Shown: positions 16,041 through 27,438, numbered from the stretch's first letter. The stretch: 64,000 nt of DNA from Streptomyces sp. NBC_01485 (GCF_036227125.1 NZ_CP109435.1:8680001-8744000); one strand, 5' to 3'. Numbers and translations: made by a program. The notes: generated by a model not told the origin, from the sequence alone.

Positions 16041-16247
16041 GTGCCGGACGGCCCTGGTAATGACAGGGTCACGTCGCGTGTCGCTGGGAGGGGCACCTGC
16101 TCCGTCCCGTGGCTCGCCGCCCCGACGGCCGCGGCCGCCGTCCTGACGGCGCTCCTCGCGCTCCTCGTGAGCCTGCTGGGCACCCGACGGCCGGCCCGCC
16201 ACGGCACCGCCCGAGCGGGCGGCGGCGCGGTAGCAGGAGCGCGGTAG
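16041..16247 (+). CDS. Possible 68-aa single-pass membrane protein
   Basis: A GTG at 16041 opens a frame that ends at 16247. It contains a clear hydrophobic helix (APTAAAAVLTALLALLVSLL) followed by an Arg/Gly-rich tail. There is no good ribosome site and no recognisable family. A strong hairpin follows at 16262-16292. The rest of the 15942-16323 gap shows no other coding signal. The call is weak. Confidence 0.27.
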   Translation: MPDGPGNDRVTSRVAGRGTCSVPWLAAPTAAAAVLTALLALLVSLLGTRRPARHGTARAGGGAVAGAR

Positions 16248-16261
16248 CCGACCGGCACCAG

Positions 16262-16292
16262 GCTGGCGGGCCTCCAACAGGCCCGTCAGCCC
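16262..16292. terminator. Hairpin terminator before the coiled-coil protein gene
   Basis: GGCTGGCGGGCCT (16262-16274) pairs with AGGCCCGTCAGCC (16280-16292), 12 of 13 positions, loop CCAAC. It lies 32 bp past the stop of the minus-strand gene at 16324 and 15 bp past the possible plus-strand frame ending at 16247, so it could serve both. Confidence 0.65.
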
Positions 16293-16323
16293 CCGTCTCC
16301 CCGTCGGTCCCGGTCGGCCCCGG

Positions 16324-17724
16324 TCAGCCCCGGTCGGTCCCGGTGGTGTCGTCGTCGTCCTGCTTCGGCGGTTCGACCGGAGCGGGGGAATCCGTCGTCG
16401 TAGCCGTCGTAGCCGTCGTAGCCGTCGTCGACAGTGGCCGCAGGCTCTTGGTCGACTCCTTGAAGCGTTCCAGGGTCCGGCCCAGTTGCCGGAAGGGGGA
16501 GCCGCTCTTCCTGGCCGACGCCTGTCGCGGTTCACCGGCCAGGGCGGCGGCCTCGCGAGCCGCGGCCAGGGCCTCATGGGCGTGTTCGGCGGCCTCCCGG
16601 TACAGCTCCCGGGACTCCGTCATCGCCTCCAGCGCCTCCTTGTACATCGCCACGAGCTTGCGTTCGCGCGCGAGTTCCTCCTCAAGGGTGAGCAACTGCC
16701 ACTGCTCCCGCAGCACGGTGAGCGCGGCGTCGCCGCCCTCCGGCAGCGGCCTGGGCAGGGCGGCGAAGCGCAGTACCGGGTCCAGCACCTCGGTGGGACG
16801 CGTGCCGTCCAGGAACACGCTGCGCACCGTGAAGTCGGCGGCGTCGTAGTCGGCGGGAGCGGGAACGCCGGGCAGCACCAGCGCACCGCCGCGCGGCACC
16901 TCCACCCCGGACTCCTTCAGGGCCCAGTTCACGGTACGCAACTGGTGCGGGGCCGCCCGGTGCTCGATCACCCGGTGGTGCAGGCCGGGCGGCAGCAGCG
17001 GGACCAGCGACCGGCGGCCCTCCTCGTCGGGCGTCATGGCCTCGTGGACGACGACGTGGATGCTCCACGTGTCCCGCAGGGCGCCCCGGAGCGTGCGCCG
17101 CAGCTCCTTCTCGTCCGCCGGGAGCGGGTTGGTGTCGAGGAACCGCTCACCGGTGACGGTCTCGTGCCCCCACAGGGAGTCCGCCTCCCAGGGCCAGAAC
17201 ATGGCGGCGGGCGACGGCCACCGCAGGTCCCACGGCTGCTCCGCCTCCGCCGTCAGCGTCCACTCCTGGCCCCGGCCCGACCACTCGGCGAGCGTGAGCC
17301 GGGCGCGGACGGTGACCTCCTCCGCCACCGGCCACCGCGCTTCGAAGGCCGTCTCCCCGACAGGGGTGTCGGCGTCGGGCAGCTCGACGAAGTCCTGGAC
17401 GGTCTCGGCGTCCTTGAGTGCCTGGAGGTTCTTGCGCAGGACATCCGGCGCGGCGGGGCCGGTGTGGCGGCCACGGGCCTGCCACACCGTGGAGGGAGAC
17501 GTGGGCGGAACGGTCGCGGCGATGTGCGTGAGTCCATTCGTGAGGGCGGGCGGCGGGGCGGACGACGAGGCGAAGGCGTACGAAGGCGTACGAAGCCCAG
17601 TATTGCGCGCCGTGGGATGCGGGCGATCAAGCGGGTCGGTGGCGCGGGTGCCAGGAGACACCCCGTCGAGACGCGCCTTCCCCTCCAGAGCACATGCCAT
17701 GCGTCCGGATACGTCCCGATCCAT
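16324..17724 (-). CDS. Hypothetical protein with C-terminal coiled coil
   Basis: The frame is 466 aa, but the first 60 to 80 codons look non-conserved (Arg/Pro/Thr-rich). Starts near 17700 (ATG) or 17487 (GTG) are possible. The middle is a globular alpha/beta-like region rich in Trp (FWPWEADSLWGHETVTGERF). From about residue 340 a long helical segment follows (EEELARERKLVAMYKEALEA ... REAAALAG), a coiled coil. The tail holds a 9-bp repeat coding ATT units and ends in Asp/Thr. No family is recognised. A hairpin terminator lies 32 bp after the stop. Confidence 0.6.
   Translation of the reverse strand: MDRDVSGRMACALEGKARLDGVSPGTRATDPLDRPHPTARNTGLRTPSYAFASSSAPPPALTNGLTHIAATVPPTSPSTVWQARGRHTGPAAPDVLRKNLQALKDAETVQDFVELPDADTPVGETAFEARWPVAEEVTVRARLTLAEWSGRGQEWTLTAEAEQPWDLRWPSPAAMFWPWEADSLWGHETVTGERFLDTNPLPADEKELRRTLRGALRDTWSIHVVVHEAMTPDEEGRRSLVPLLPPGLHHRVIEHRAAPHQLRTVNWALKESGVEVPRGGALVLPGVPAPADYDAADFTVRSVFLDGTRPTEVLDPVLRFAALPRPLPEGGDAALTVLREQWQLLTLEEELARERKLVAMYKEALEAMTESRELYREAAEHAHEALAAAREAAALAGEPRQASARKSGSPFRQLGRTLERFKESTKSLRPLSTTATTATTATTTDSPAPVEPPKQDDDDTTGTDRG
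16397..16423. repeat. Three 9-bp tandem repeats inside the coiled-coil protein gene
   Basis: GTCGTAGCC occurs three times in a row (16397-16405, 16406-16414, 16415-16423), coding repeated Ala-Thr-Thr in the disordered tail. Being a multiple of three, copy-number change would keep the frame. Confidence 0.7.
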
Positions 17725-17847
17725 ACATGGGGGTGGGCATCGACTGGACGCCGACTGGAACTATGGTCGTGTGGGTGATCGGCGAGTGGAAGGAACCGAC
17801 GAGATCATGCGTGTCACTGTGGCCCGTGGCCTGACGGAGGCGTTCGG

Positions 17848-18924
17848 ATGAACGGCGCCGACGACTCCGTACTGCTGCGTACCGAGGGGCGCGCCGCGTA
17901 CCTCACCCTCAACCGTCCCAGGGCGCTCAACGCCCTCACCCACACCATGGTCCGCCGTATCGACGAGGCCCTGACGGTCTGGGAGGACGACCCGGCCGTC
18001 GAGACCGTCGTCCTCACCGGCGCGGGGGAGCGGGGCCTGTGCGCGGGCGGAGACATCCGCGCCATCCACGACGACGCCCGCGACGGCGACGGCACGGCGT
18101 CCGCCGCCTTCTGGCGCGACGAGTACCGGCTCAACGCCCGTATCGCCCGCTACCCGAAGCCGTACGTGGCCGTCATGGACGGCATCGTGATGGGCGGCGG
18201 CGTCGGCGTCTCCGCGCACGCCGGCGTCCGGATCGCCACCGAGCGGTCGCGGATCGCCATGCCGGAGACCGGCATCGGCTTCGTGCCGGACGTCGGCGGC
18301 ACCTACCTGCTGGCCCTCGCACCCGGCGAACTCGGCACCCACCTCGCGCTGACCGGCGCCCCGGCCGGCGCGGCCGACGCCCTGCTGTGCGGCCTCGCCG
18401 ACCACTTCGTACCGTCCGAGTCCCTGGCACCGCTGGTCGCGGACCTCGCGCACAAGCCGGTACGAGTGGCTGTCGACCGGTACGTACGGCCGGCCCCGCC
18501 CGGTGCGCTCGCCGCGGCTCGGCCCTGGATCGACGCCTGCTACGGCGCGGACACCGTCGAGGAGATCGTCGGGCGTCTTCTCGACCACGGCGACAGCGAG
18601 GCCAAGGAGGCCGCCGAGACCGTGCTCGCCAAGTCGCCCACCTCCCTCAAGGTCACCCTCGCCGCGGTCCGCCGGGCGCGGCGGCTCGGCCCGCTGGAGA
18701 ACGTGCTGGACCAGGAGTACCGCGTCTCCTGCCGGGCGCTGACCGCCCCCGACCTGGTGGAGGGCATCCGCGCCCAGGTCATCGACAAGGACCGCGACCC
18801 GCGCTGGTCACCGGCCACCCTCGCCGAGGTCACCGACGCGGACGTGGCACGCTTCTTCACCCCCCTCGGCGACCGCGAACTCGGCCTCGCCGGACCCGGC
18901 AGCACGCAGGAGGCGCCCGGGTAG
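17848..18924 (+). CDS. 3-hydroxyisobutyryl-CoA hydrolase (enoyl-CoA hydratase fold)
   Basis: 358 aa; crotonases of about 260 aa lack the extra C-terminal region seen here, while HIBCH proteins of about 350 aa have it. Signatures are LNRPRALNALTHTMVRRIDE, LTGAGERGLCAGGDIRAIHD (oxyanion-hole loop) and VAVMDGIVMGGGVGVSAHAG. The segment AMPETGIGFVPDVGGTYLLA carries the Glu and Asp that act in thioester hydrolysis in HIBCH. It releases 3-hydroxyisobutyrate from its CoA ester in valine breakdown. It is convergent with the methylmalonyl-CoA mutase operon (21 bp between stops), which handles the downstream propionyl-CoA-derived product, so the pairing makes metabolic sense. Confidence 0.88.
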   Translation: MNGADDSVLLRTEGRAAYLTLNRPRALNALTHTMVRRIDEALTVWEDDPAVETVVLTGAGERGLCAGGDIRAIHDDARDGDGTASAAFWRDEYRLNARIARYPKPYVAVMDGIVMGGGVGVSAHAGVRIATERSRIAMPETGIGFVPDVGGTYLLALAPGELGTHLALTGAPAGAADALLCGLADHFVPSESLAPLVADLAHKPVRVAVDRYVRPAPPGALAAARPWIDACYGADTVEEIVGRLLDHGDSEAKEAAETVLAKSPTSLKVTLAAVRRARRLGPLENVLDQEYRVSCRALTAPDLVEGIRAQVIDKDRDPRWSPATLAEVTDADVARFFTPLGDRELGLAGPGSTQEAPG

Positions 18925-18945
18925 CACCGCGGGGGCGACCGACCG

Positions 18946-19962
18946 CTACGCGCCGCCGGTCTCGCCGGCCCCGACGCCCGTGCCGGAGTCCCCGAACGCG
19001 CCCAGGATGCGTTCGGCGGCCAGGGTGGCCGTCAACTCGCCGTCCCTGACCTGCTGTTCGAGGGCGGGGGCGAGGGATCGTACCGTCGGGTCGGTGCGCA
19101 GGCGGTCGAGGAGTTCGTCACGGACCATCGACCAGGTCCAGTCGACCTGCTGGTCACGGCGTTTGGCGGCGAGGCGGCCGGTGGAGTCCAGCAGGGCGCG
19201 GTGCTGTTCGAGGCGCTCCCACACGGTGTCCAGGCCGGTCGACTCCCGCGCGCTGCAACTCAGCACCGGCGGCGCCCAGGCCGCGTCCTTGCCGTGCATC
19301 AGCCGCAGGGCGCCCGCCAGTTCGCGTGCGGCGGTGCGGGCGTCGCGCTCGTGCGGGCCGTCGGCCTTGTTGACGGCGATCACGTCGGCCAGCTCCAGGA
19401 CGCCCTTCTTGATGCCCTGCAACTGATCGCCGGTGCGGGCGAGGGTGAGCAGCAGGAAGGAGTCGACCATGTTCGCCACCGCCGTCTCCGACTGCCCGAC
19501 GCCGACCGTCTCCACCAGCACCACGTCGTAACCCGCCGCTTCCATCACGACGATCGACTCGCGGGTCGCCTTCGCCACCCCGCCGAGCGTGCCCGCCGTG
19601 GGGGAGGGGCGGACGAAGGCCGCCGGGTCGACGGCCAGGCGCTCCATCCGCGTCTTGTCGCCCAGGATCGACCCGCCCGTGCGGCTCGACGACGGGTCGA
19701 CGGCGAGCACCGCGACCCGGAACCCGAGCGAGGTGAGCAGCGTGCCGAACGCGTCGATGAACGTCGACTTGCCCACACCGGGTACACCGCTGATGCCGAT
19801 CCGCCGCGCCTTCCCGCTGTGCGGCAGCAGACCGGTCAGCAACTCCTGTGCCAGCGCCCGGTGCTGGGGCCTCGTCGACTCGACGAGCGTGATGGCGCGG
19901 GCCACCAGCGCCCGCTTCCCGTCGAGTACGCCCTTCACATACGTGTCGAGGTCGATCGCCAT
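18946..19962 (-). CDS. meaB: Methylmalonyl-CoA mutase GTPase chaperone
   Basis: 338 aa, a G3E-family GTPase that loads, protects and repairs the cobalamin cofactor of methylmalonyl-CoA mutase. Walker A is GVPGVGKSTFIDAFG (about residues 59-73). VLAVDPSSSRTGGSILGDKT is the switch I/base-3 region typical of MeaB/ArgK. ETVGVGQSE is switch II, and NKADGPHERDA is the NKxD guanine motif. The start codon is 5 bp beyond the stop of the large mutase subunit, so it is the third gene of the mutA-mutB-meaB operon. The N-terminal helices and the C-terminal dimerisation arm (DGELTATLAAERIL) are complete. Confidence 0.95.
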   Translation of the reverse strand: MAIDLDTYVKGVLDGKRALVARAITLVESTRPQHRALAQELLTGLLPHSGKARRIGISGVPGVGKSTFIDAFGTLLTSLGFRVAVLAVDPSSSRTGGSILGDKTRMERLAVDPAAFVRPSPTAGTLGGVAKATRESIVVMEAAGYDVVLVETVGVGQSETAVANMVDSFLLLTLARTGDQLQGIKKGVLELADVIAVNKADGPHERDARTAARELAGALRLMHGKDAAWAPPVLSCSARESTGLDTVWERLEQHRALLDSTGRLAAKRRDQQVDWTWSMVRDELLDRLRTDPTVRSLAPALEQQVRDGELTATLAAERILGAFGDSGTGVGAGETGGA

Positions 19963-19967
19963 GGGGC

Positions 19968-22141
<2,174 letters not shown>

Positions 22142-22142
<1 letters not shown>

Positions 22143-23950
22143 CAGGACACTCCCATGCGGTCGAGGGCGGCGGACAGCACGGCGACGGCGTCACAGCCCG
22201 CGAAGACGTACGAGTCGACATCCGGGTACTGCCCGGGACGGCCGGCGAGGAACACGTGCGCGGCGCCCGCGGACCTCAGCCGCTCCGCCTCCGCCTGCGC
22301 CTGTTCCTCGTACAGCGCGTCGCTGGAGCACAGGCAGGCCTCCGTGGCGCCGCTCTCCTCGAACGTGCCCGTGGTGACGGGTTCGAGGCCGCCCGCCTGG
22401 AACAGGTTCGACGCGAAGGTCGCCCGCCCGGTGTGGGCGGCGGCCGGTCCGATCGTGGCCAGGAAGACGCGCGGCCGGGCGCCGGTCGCGGCGAGGTGGG
22501 CGTCGGAGCGGGCGCGCAGCGCCTCGAACGCCTCGTCGCGCCGCACCCGCGGCAGCCCGCCGGACGGCGCCGCGGGCGCGGGCCGGCGCTCCACCGGACG
22601 CTCGGCGAGGAACGGGAACTCGCTGACTCCGGTGACGGGTTCGCGCCGCTTGGCCAGCTTGCCGCTGCGGGCCTGCCAGGTCTCGGCGAGCTCCTGCCCG
22701 AGGCGCTGCGACCGCAGGGCGGCGGCCTGGCCGCCGAGCCCCTCGATCCGCTGGAAGAACTCCCAGCCCGCGTGGGCGAGTTCGTCGGTGAGCCGCTCCA
22801 CGTACCAGGAGCCGCCCGCCGGGTCGATCACCCGGGACAGATGCGACTCCTCGATGAGGATCGTCGAGGTGTTACGGGCGATACGGCGGGCGAACGCGTC
22901 CGGCAGGCCGAGCGCGTCGTCGAAGGGCAGCACGGTGACCGATTCGGCCCCGCCCGCACCGGCGGCCAGGGTGGCGATCGTGGTCCGCAGCATGTTCACC
23001 CACGGGTCGCGGCGCGACATCATCACCGGCGAGGTCACCGCGTGCTGGAGCTGCGCCCCGGCCGCCGGTGCCCCGCAGACCTCCGCGACCCTCGCCCACA
23101 GCCGGCGCGCGGCGCGCAGCTTGGCGATCGTCAGGAACTGGTCGGCGGTCGCCGCGTACCGGAACTCCACCTGCCCGAAGGCCTGTTCGGCGCTGAGCCC
23201 GGCCTCCGTCAGCTCCCTCAGATACGCGACGGCGGTCGCCAGCGAGCAGCCCAGCTCCTGCGCCGCCGAGCCGCCGGCCTCGTGGTACGGCAGCGCGTCC
23301 ACGGTCAGCGCCCGCAGCCCCGGGTACTCCTCGGCGCACCGCCGCGCGAGAGAGGCGACGGCCGCGAACTCGTACCCCTGCCCGGTACGGGCCTCGTGGC
23401 CCAGCGGGTCCCCGCCCAGACTGCCGCGCGCCGCCTCCTTGGCGACGCCCCGCTCCGCGTACAGCCGCAGCAACTCCTCCGCGGCGGGTTCGAGGTCCGG
23501 CCCGGCGTCGAGGACGACCGGCGCCAGGTCGAGATAGACGCCGTCCAGGACCCGGCCCAGCGACGGCACCGGGATGGCGCCCTCTCCGACGACCAGCCAC
23601 AGGGAGGTGACGCCGTTCTCCAGGTCCGCGAGCACCGCGTCGCGGTCGGCCGCGGCGTGCCGCTGCCGCACGTCCCAGCCGCCTACGGTGTTCCCCTCGG
23701 CGCGTCCGCCGCGCACGAACGGCGCGAAACCGGGAAAGCCTGCGTCGGGCGCGGCATCTTGCGCCGTGTACAGGGGACGGGTGCGCAGCCCGTCCTCCAG
23801 CGTTGTGGACAGGGCTTCCTCGGCCGCGGCGCTCTCGACGTCCTTGCCCGACTTGCGCAGCACGCCTGCAACGAGGCCTTGCCACTGCTCGTGGGTCACA
23901 TCAGGGAACGCGGCGGCCAGCTCGAGCCCGTCGTCGGGCATGACCGTCAT
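22142..23950 (-). CDS. mutA: Methylmalonyl-CoA mutase, small subunit
   Basis: 602 aa. It has the same two-domain plan as MutB but is non-catalytic and stabilises the heterodimer. The barrel domain has TVGGWDVRQRHA and RIARNTSTILIEESHLSRVI. In the C-terminal cobalamin-type domain the DxHxxG position reads AAAHTG, so the Asp is missing, as expected for a subunit that binds no B12. The central linker is Pro/Ala/Arg-rich. The ATG at 23950 could be replaced by the ATG four codons later. It is the first gene of the operon; a pair of 18-bp direct repeats lies 48 to 87 bp upstream. Confidence 0.95.
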
Positions 23951-23997
23951 GATCGGATGCTAGGCCAGAGTCACGAAGGAGCAGCAGGGGGCACGGC

Positions 23998-24037
23998 TGT
24001 GACCTTGCCCTCTCCTTCACTGTGACCTTGTCCTCTC
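23998..24037. promoter_or_regulatory. Two 18-bp direct repeats upstream of mutA
   Basis: CTGTGACCTTGCCCTCTC (23998-24015 region) is followed by CTGTGACCTTGTCCTCTC (24020-24037), differing at one base and starting 22 bp apart, about two helical turns. The pair fills the 94-bp gap between mutA and the stop of the next gene. It looks like a tandem binding site for a dimeric regulator. No known regulator motif was matched. Confidence 0.5.
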
Positions 24038-24044
24038 AGCTCTT

Positions 24045-25028
24045 TTATGCGTCGGTCGACCGCCTCCGGGCGGGGGCTCCGAGGAATTCGATGAGCGCCG
24101 TGTTCACCTCGTCCGGGCGTTCCTGCTGGGTCCAGTGACCGCAGCCGGACAGCTTGAGGGGCTTGCGCCAGAGGCTGGGCATGAGGTCGGGGAGGGTCTC
24201 GATGAGTTCGGGGGTGCCGGGGAAGGCGGGGACGGCGTCGAGTTCGCCGTAGATGTACAGGGCGGGCGGGGTGACGACGGCGCCGTGCCAGGGGGCGGTG
24301 AGTTCCCAGTTGCGGTCGAGGTTGCGGTACCAGTTGAGGGCCCCGGTGAAGCCCTGGGAGAAGCTCTCGGTGAGCGTGTCGAGATCGTCCTCGGTGAACC
24401 ACTCGGGCAGCACCTCGGGGTCCTGCATGGCCGCGAGCCAGCCCTGCGCCGGGTCGACCAGCGGCTGCTTCTTCTCGGCGGCGTCGGGGGCGTCGCCGGA
24501 GAAGGCGTAGAAGAACTTCCGGAGGGCGGTGCGGGGGTCCTTCCCGAACTCGGCGTCGGCGACGCCGGGGCGGTTGAAGTAGTTCCAGTAGAAGCGGCCG
24601 TCGAACCTCTCGTCCATGGCGGGCAGCGGAGGCCGCGTCCCCCGGAAGGGGGGCGGCACGCTCAGGCCGGCCACGCCGAGCACCATGTCCGGTCGCAGCA
24701 GCGCGGTGTGCCAGGCGACCGGCGCGCCCCAGTCGTGCCCGACGACGTACGCCTTCTCCTCGCCCAGGGCGTGGATCAGTCCGACGACGTCGCCGACCAG
24801 GTGGAGGATGGAGTACGCGTCGACGTCGTCGGGACGGTCGCTGCGGCCGTATCCACGCTGGTCGGGGGCGACCACGCGGAAGCCCGCATCGGCCAGCGGG
24901 CCGAACTGGTGGTGCCAGGAGTGCCACGACTCGGGGAAGCCGTGCAGGAGCACTACCAGCGGGCCGTCGCCCTGTTCGGCGATGTGCAGCCGAACGCCGT
25001 TCACGTCAACCATTCGATGCTCAACCAT
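24045..25028 (-). CDS. Alpha/beta hydrolase, epoxide-hydrolase-like
   Basis: 327 aa from the ATG at 25028; an in-frame ATG five codons later is also possible. The oxyanion loop is LLHGFPESWHSWHHQFGPLA (HGxP, as in epoxide hydrolases). The nucleophile elbow is VVGHDWGAPVAWH with Asp as nucleophile, which marks epoxide hydrolases and dehalogenases rather than esterases. The late His is in SGCGHWTQQERP, and the acid is likely in the GELDAVP segment. The cap domain has the Tyr-containing stretch RFYWNYFNRPG that usually supplies the epoxide-polarising tyrosines. The cytoplasmic substrate is unknown. It lies downstream of, and on the same strand as, the TetR gene, about 105 bp apart. Confidence 0.85.
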   Translation of the reverse strand: MVEHRMVDVNGVRLHIAEQGDGPLVVLLHGFPESWHSWHHQFGPLADAGFRVVAPDQRGYGRSDRPDDVDAYSILHLVGDVVGLIHALGEEKAYVVGHDWGAPVAWHTALLRPDMVLGVAGLSVPPPFRGTRPPLPAMDERFDGRFYWNYFNRPGVADAEFGKDPRTALRKFFYAFSGDAPDAAEKKQPLVDPAQGWLAAMQDPEVLPEWFTEDDLDTLTESFSQGFTGALNWYRNLDRNWELTAPWHGAVVTPPALYIYGELDAVPAFPGTPELIETLPDLMPSLWRKPLKLSGCGHWTQQERPDEVNTALIEFLGAPARRRSTDA

Positions 25029-25133
25029 GTGCACAAGCGTAAATGGCGTGATCTTCACATGCCCTCGCGGCCCGGCTCCCCTTCGCGACCGCAAGCGACA
25101 AGCACCTGGTGAACAAGGCCCCGCAATCCAGGG

Positions 25134-25751
25134 TCACTTGTCGGCGCTGCTGCGCTCTTTCTCGTTGGCGAGTTCCAGGAGGGTGCCGAGTGCCCTGAGG
25201 CCGCGTGTCATGTCGATGCTGTTGTCGTACTGCCAGAGCAGTTGAAGGCCGTCCACCGCGGCGATCAGGAGTTGGGCGAGGTCGCCGGGGTCTATCCCTG
25301 CGGGGAGTTCGCCGCGCTCCTGCAGGTGGCTCAGGGAGTCCCGGCCGAGGTCTCGGCTCTGGTCGTAGCGCTCCCGGAAGTACGCGTGAGCCGGGTGGTC
25401 GGGGGCCGCGGCGTCTGCCGCGAGGTTCGTATACAGCGTCACCAGCCCCGGAACCGCGCCGTTGCGATCGACCAGACCGGCGAGGCGCTCGATCATCGCG
25501 TCTGCCGTGTCGGGAAGCCGGTCCATCTCGTAGGCGTCCGCATCGAGCTCGTCGCGCCGGCGCAGCACCTCGACGAGCAGCTGCTCCTTGGTGCCGAAGT
25601 GGTGGACGAGTCCGGTGATGCTCAGGTTGGACGCCTCGGCGAGTTCGCGGAGGGTGGCTCCGCCGAAGCCGTGTTCGGCGATCACTTTGAGGGCGGTGGC
25701 GAGGATCTCCTCGCGCTTCGCCAGCCCCTTGGGGTACGAGCGGCGGGTCAT
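25134..25751 (-). CDS. TetR-family repressor of the glycoside operon
   Basis: 205 aa. The N-terminal HTH reads LKVIAEHGFGGATLRELAEA, then SNLSITGLVHHFGTKEQLLV, the standard TetR DNA-binding helices with 'HHF.(T/S)KEQL'. The C-terminal ligand domain is of normal length. It is divergent from the transporter gene at 25908. The 156-bp gap holds a 17-bp near-palindrome exactly in the promoter spacer (25791-25807), which is probably its own operator. The likely inducer is the imported glycoside or a breakdown product. Confidence 0.9.
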   Translation of the reverse strand: MTRRSYPKGLAKREEILATALKVIAEHGFGGATLRELAEASNLSITGLVHHFGTKEQLLVEVLRRRDELDADAYEMDRLPDTADAMIERLAGLVDRNGAVPGLVTLYTNLAADAAAPDHPAHAYFRERYDQSRDLGRDSLSHLQERGELPAGIDPGDLAQLLIAAVDGLQLLWQYDNSIDMTRGLRALGTLLELANEKERSSADK

Positions 25752-25778
25752 GCCCCGAGATTACTCGACGACGAGATC

Positions 25779-25807
25779 TTGCGGGCAGAAACCGTAACGC
25801 TTACTGT
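25779..25807 (+). promoter_or_regulatory. Promoter with embedded TetR-type operator
   Basis: TTGCGG (25779-25784) and TACTGT (25802-25807) are spaced 17 bp and fit -35 and -10 boxes for the operon to the right. The near-palindrome ACCGTAACGCTTACTGT (25791-25807; half-sites ACnGTAA and TTACnGT) covers the spacer and the -10 box. Binding of the divergent TetR protein there would block RNA polymerase. Confidence 0.6.
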
Positions 25808-25907
25808 TTTGTTTCCGGCCATCGAGGGAGCCGTTTCCCGATCAGTCATGTGCCGAGCACCAGAAGGAACTTCTTTCGTTCAGCGACGAGCGATTTTGGG
25901 GTAACTC

Positions 25908-27374
25908 ATGGCAACACCTTCCTTCACTCACGTGCCCGGAAGCGATCCGTCACCCACCGAGCCCGACTCGACCGCCCAGGTACTCGAACCGACCGAACCC
26001 GGTACCTCCCCGAAGTACCTTCGTGGTCGCGCGCTTCGACGCTATGCGCTGTGGTACGGACTGGCGCTCGCCGCATTCTCGAGCATCTGGGGAGGAGTCG
26101 GCGCACTGCTGCTCCCCAATCAGGTCCAATCCCTGGAGTTCGCGAAGTTCTTCACGGGCGGCGATGCCGGCGTAGACCTTCAGAAGCTCACGGCACTCAA
26201 GAACGCCATCGCCGCCGGAACGGCGTCAGCGACGCCCGAGCAGAGTCGTCTGCTGGGGATCCTGACCGATTTCGACGCCAGTCGGGCGGAATCCCTGGCG
26301 TTTGTCACCTCCATCGGTTTGATCGCGACGATGGTCGCGCAACCGCTGATCGGTGTCTTCTCCGACCGGACCCGAACCCGACTCGGCCGGCGTGCCCCAT
26401 GGATTCTGCTCGGCGCACTCCTCGGTGCCGCATTCCTCGTCGCGGTCCGCTTCGCTCCGACCGTGGCCGTCCTCGTCGTGTTGTGGGCCATCGCGTCGGT
26501 GGCACTGAACGCCGCGGTCTCCCCCATGGGGGCGACTCTCGCCGACCGCATTCTGGACGATCAGCGTGGCGGAGTGTCGGCGATCGGCGGCTTCGGGTCG
26601 TTCCTGGGAGGCGTGCTGGGGAGCGTCGGCGCGGGCGCCGCCCTCTCGACACTCGGTCTGAACAGCTACTTCGTCTTCGCCGGACTGGTCGCGGTGTGCG
26701 CCGTGCTCTTCGTGACGCGGGTGAAGGACCGCTCCTCGCTCGATCTTCATGTACCGAAATTCGAGTGGAAGTCGTTCCTGCTCGGCTTCACCTACGCGGT
26801 ACGCACCCGGGACTACTTCTGGGTCTGGACGGCTCGCGTACTGCTCACCTTCGGATACGGAGTCTCAGGGGCCCTCGGCCTGTACATGCTCCAGAGTTAT
26901 GTGAAGCCCGCCCTCAGCGTGGCGGAAGCCACGAAACTCGTCCCGCTGCTCGCCTTGAGCGCATTGCCCGCCACGGTGCTCGCCATTCTCGTCGCCGGCC
27001 CGCTCTCCGACCGGTTGAAGCGCCGGAAGTCCTTCGTCTTCGCCGCGTCCGTACTCATGGCGGCGGCCATGGCAATTCCCCTGATCTCCGCGACGGTTGC
27101 CGCATTGTTCGTCCAGGCCATCGTCGCCGGATTCGCCTTCGGAATCTATATTCCGATCGATCAGGCATTGGTCATCGACGTATTGCCGGACCCGAACGCC
27201 GCCGGGCGTGACCTGGGGGTGGCGGCCCTCGCCATCAATCTGGGCCAGGCTCTCGGACCGGCCCTCGCCGGAACGGTCGTGTCGATCACCGGCGGATACA
27301 CATTCGTCTGGGTGGTCGCGTTCGGATTGGTCGCGCTCGCAGCGCTCGCCATACTTCCCGTCCGAAGACGCTGA
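25908..27374 (+). CDS. MFS transporter, sugar/glycoside type (SLC45/GPH-like)
   Basis: 488 aa, with about 12 membrane helices. The MFS loop 2-3 motif is GVFSDRTRTRLGRRAPWILL and its repeat in the second half is GPLSDRLKRRKSFVFAAS. The form 'G..SDRT..R.GRR.P(W/F)' is seen in transporters related to SLC45 and the glycoside-pentoside-hexuronide group. The N-terminal 45 residues are hydrophilic and Pro/Thr-rich. An insertion of about 50 residues between the first helices (VQSLEFAKFFTGGDAGVDLQ ...) is also found in actinobacterial members. It is the first gene of the operon and probably imports the beta-glycoside that the following enzymes degrade. By eye, third codon positions are less GC-rich than in neighbouring genes, a hint of transfer. 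Confidence 0.85.
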   Translation: MATPSFTHVPGSDPSPTEPDSTAQVLEPTEPGTSPKYLRGRALRRYALWYGLALAAFSSIWGGVGALLLPNQVQSLEFAKFFTGGDAGVDLQKLTALKNAIAAGTASATPEQSRLLGILTDFDASRAESLAFVTSIGLIATMVAQPLIGVFSDRTRTRLGRRAPWILLGALLGAAFLVAVRFAPTVAVLVVLWAIASVALNAAVSPMGATLADRILDDQRGGVSAIGGFGSFLGGVLGSVGAGAALSTLGLNSYFVFAGLVAVCAVLFVTRVKDRSSLDLHVPKFEWKSFLLGFTYAVRTRDYFWVWTARVLLTFGYGVSGALGLYMLQSYVKPALSVAEATKLVPLLALSALPATVLAILVAGPLSDRLKRRKSFVFAASVLMAAAMAIPLISATVAALFVQAIVAGFAFGIYIPIDQALVIDVLPDPNAAGRDLGVAALAINLGQALGPALAGTVVSITGGYTFVWVVAFGLVALAALAILPVRRR

Positions 27375-27438
27375 TCTCCTGTCACTCTCCCACACCGCCA
27401 AACCGATCCGCCGATCACCGATTCGCCCTAGGGGAACC

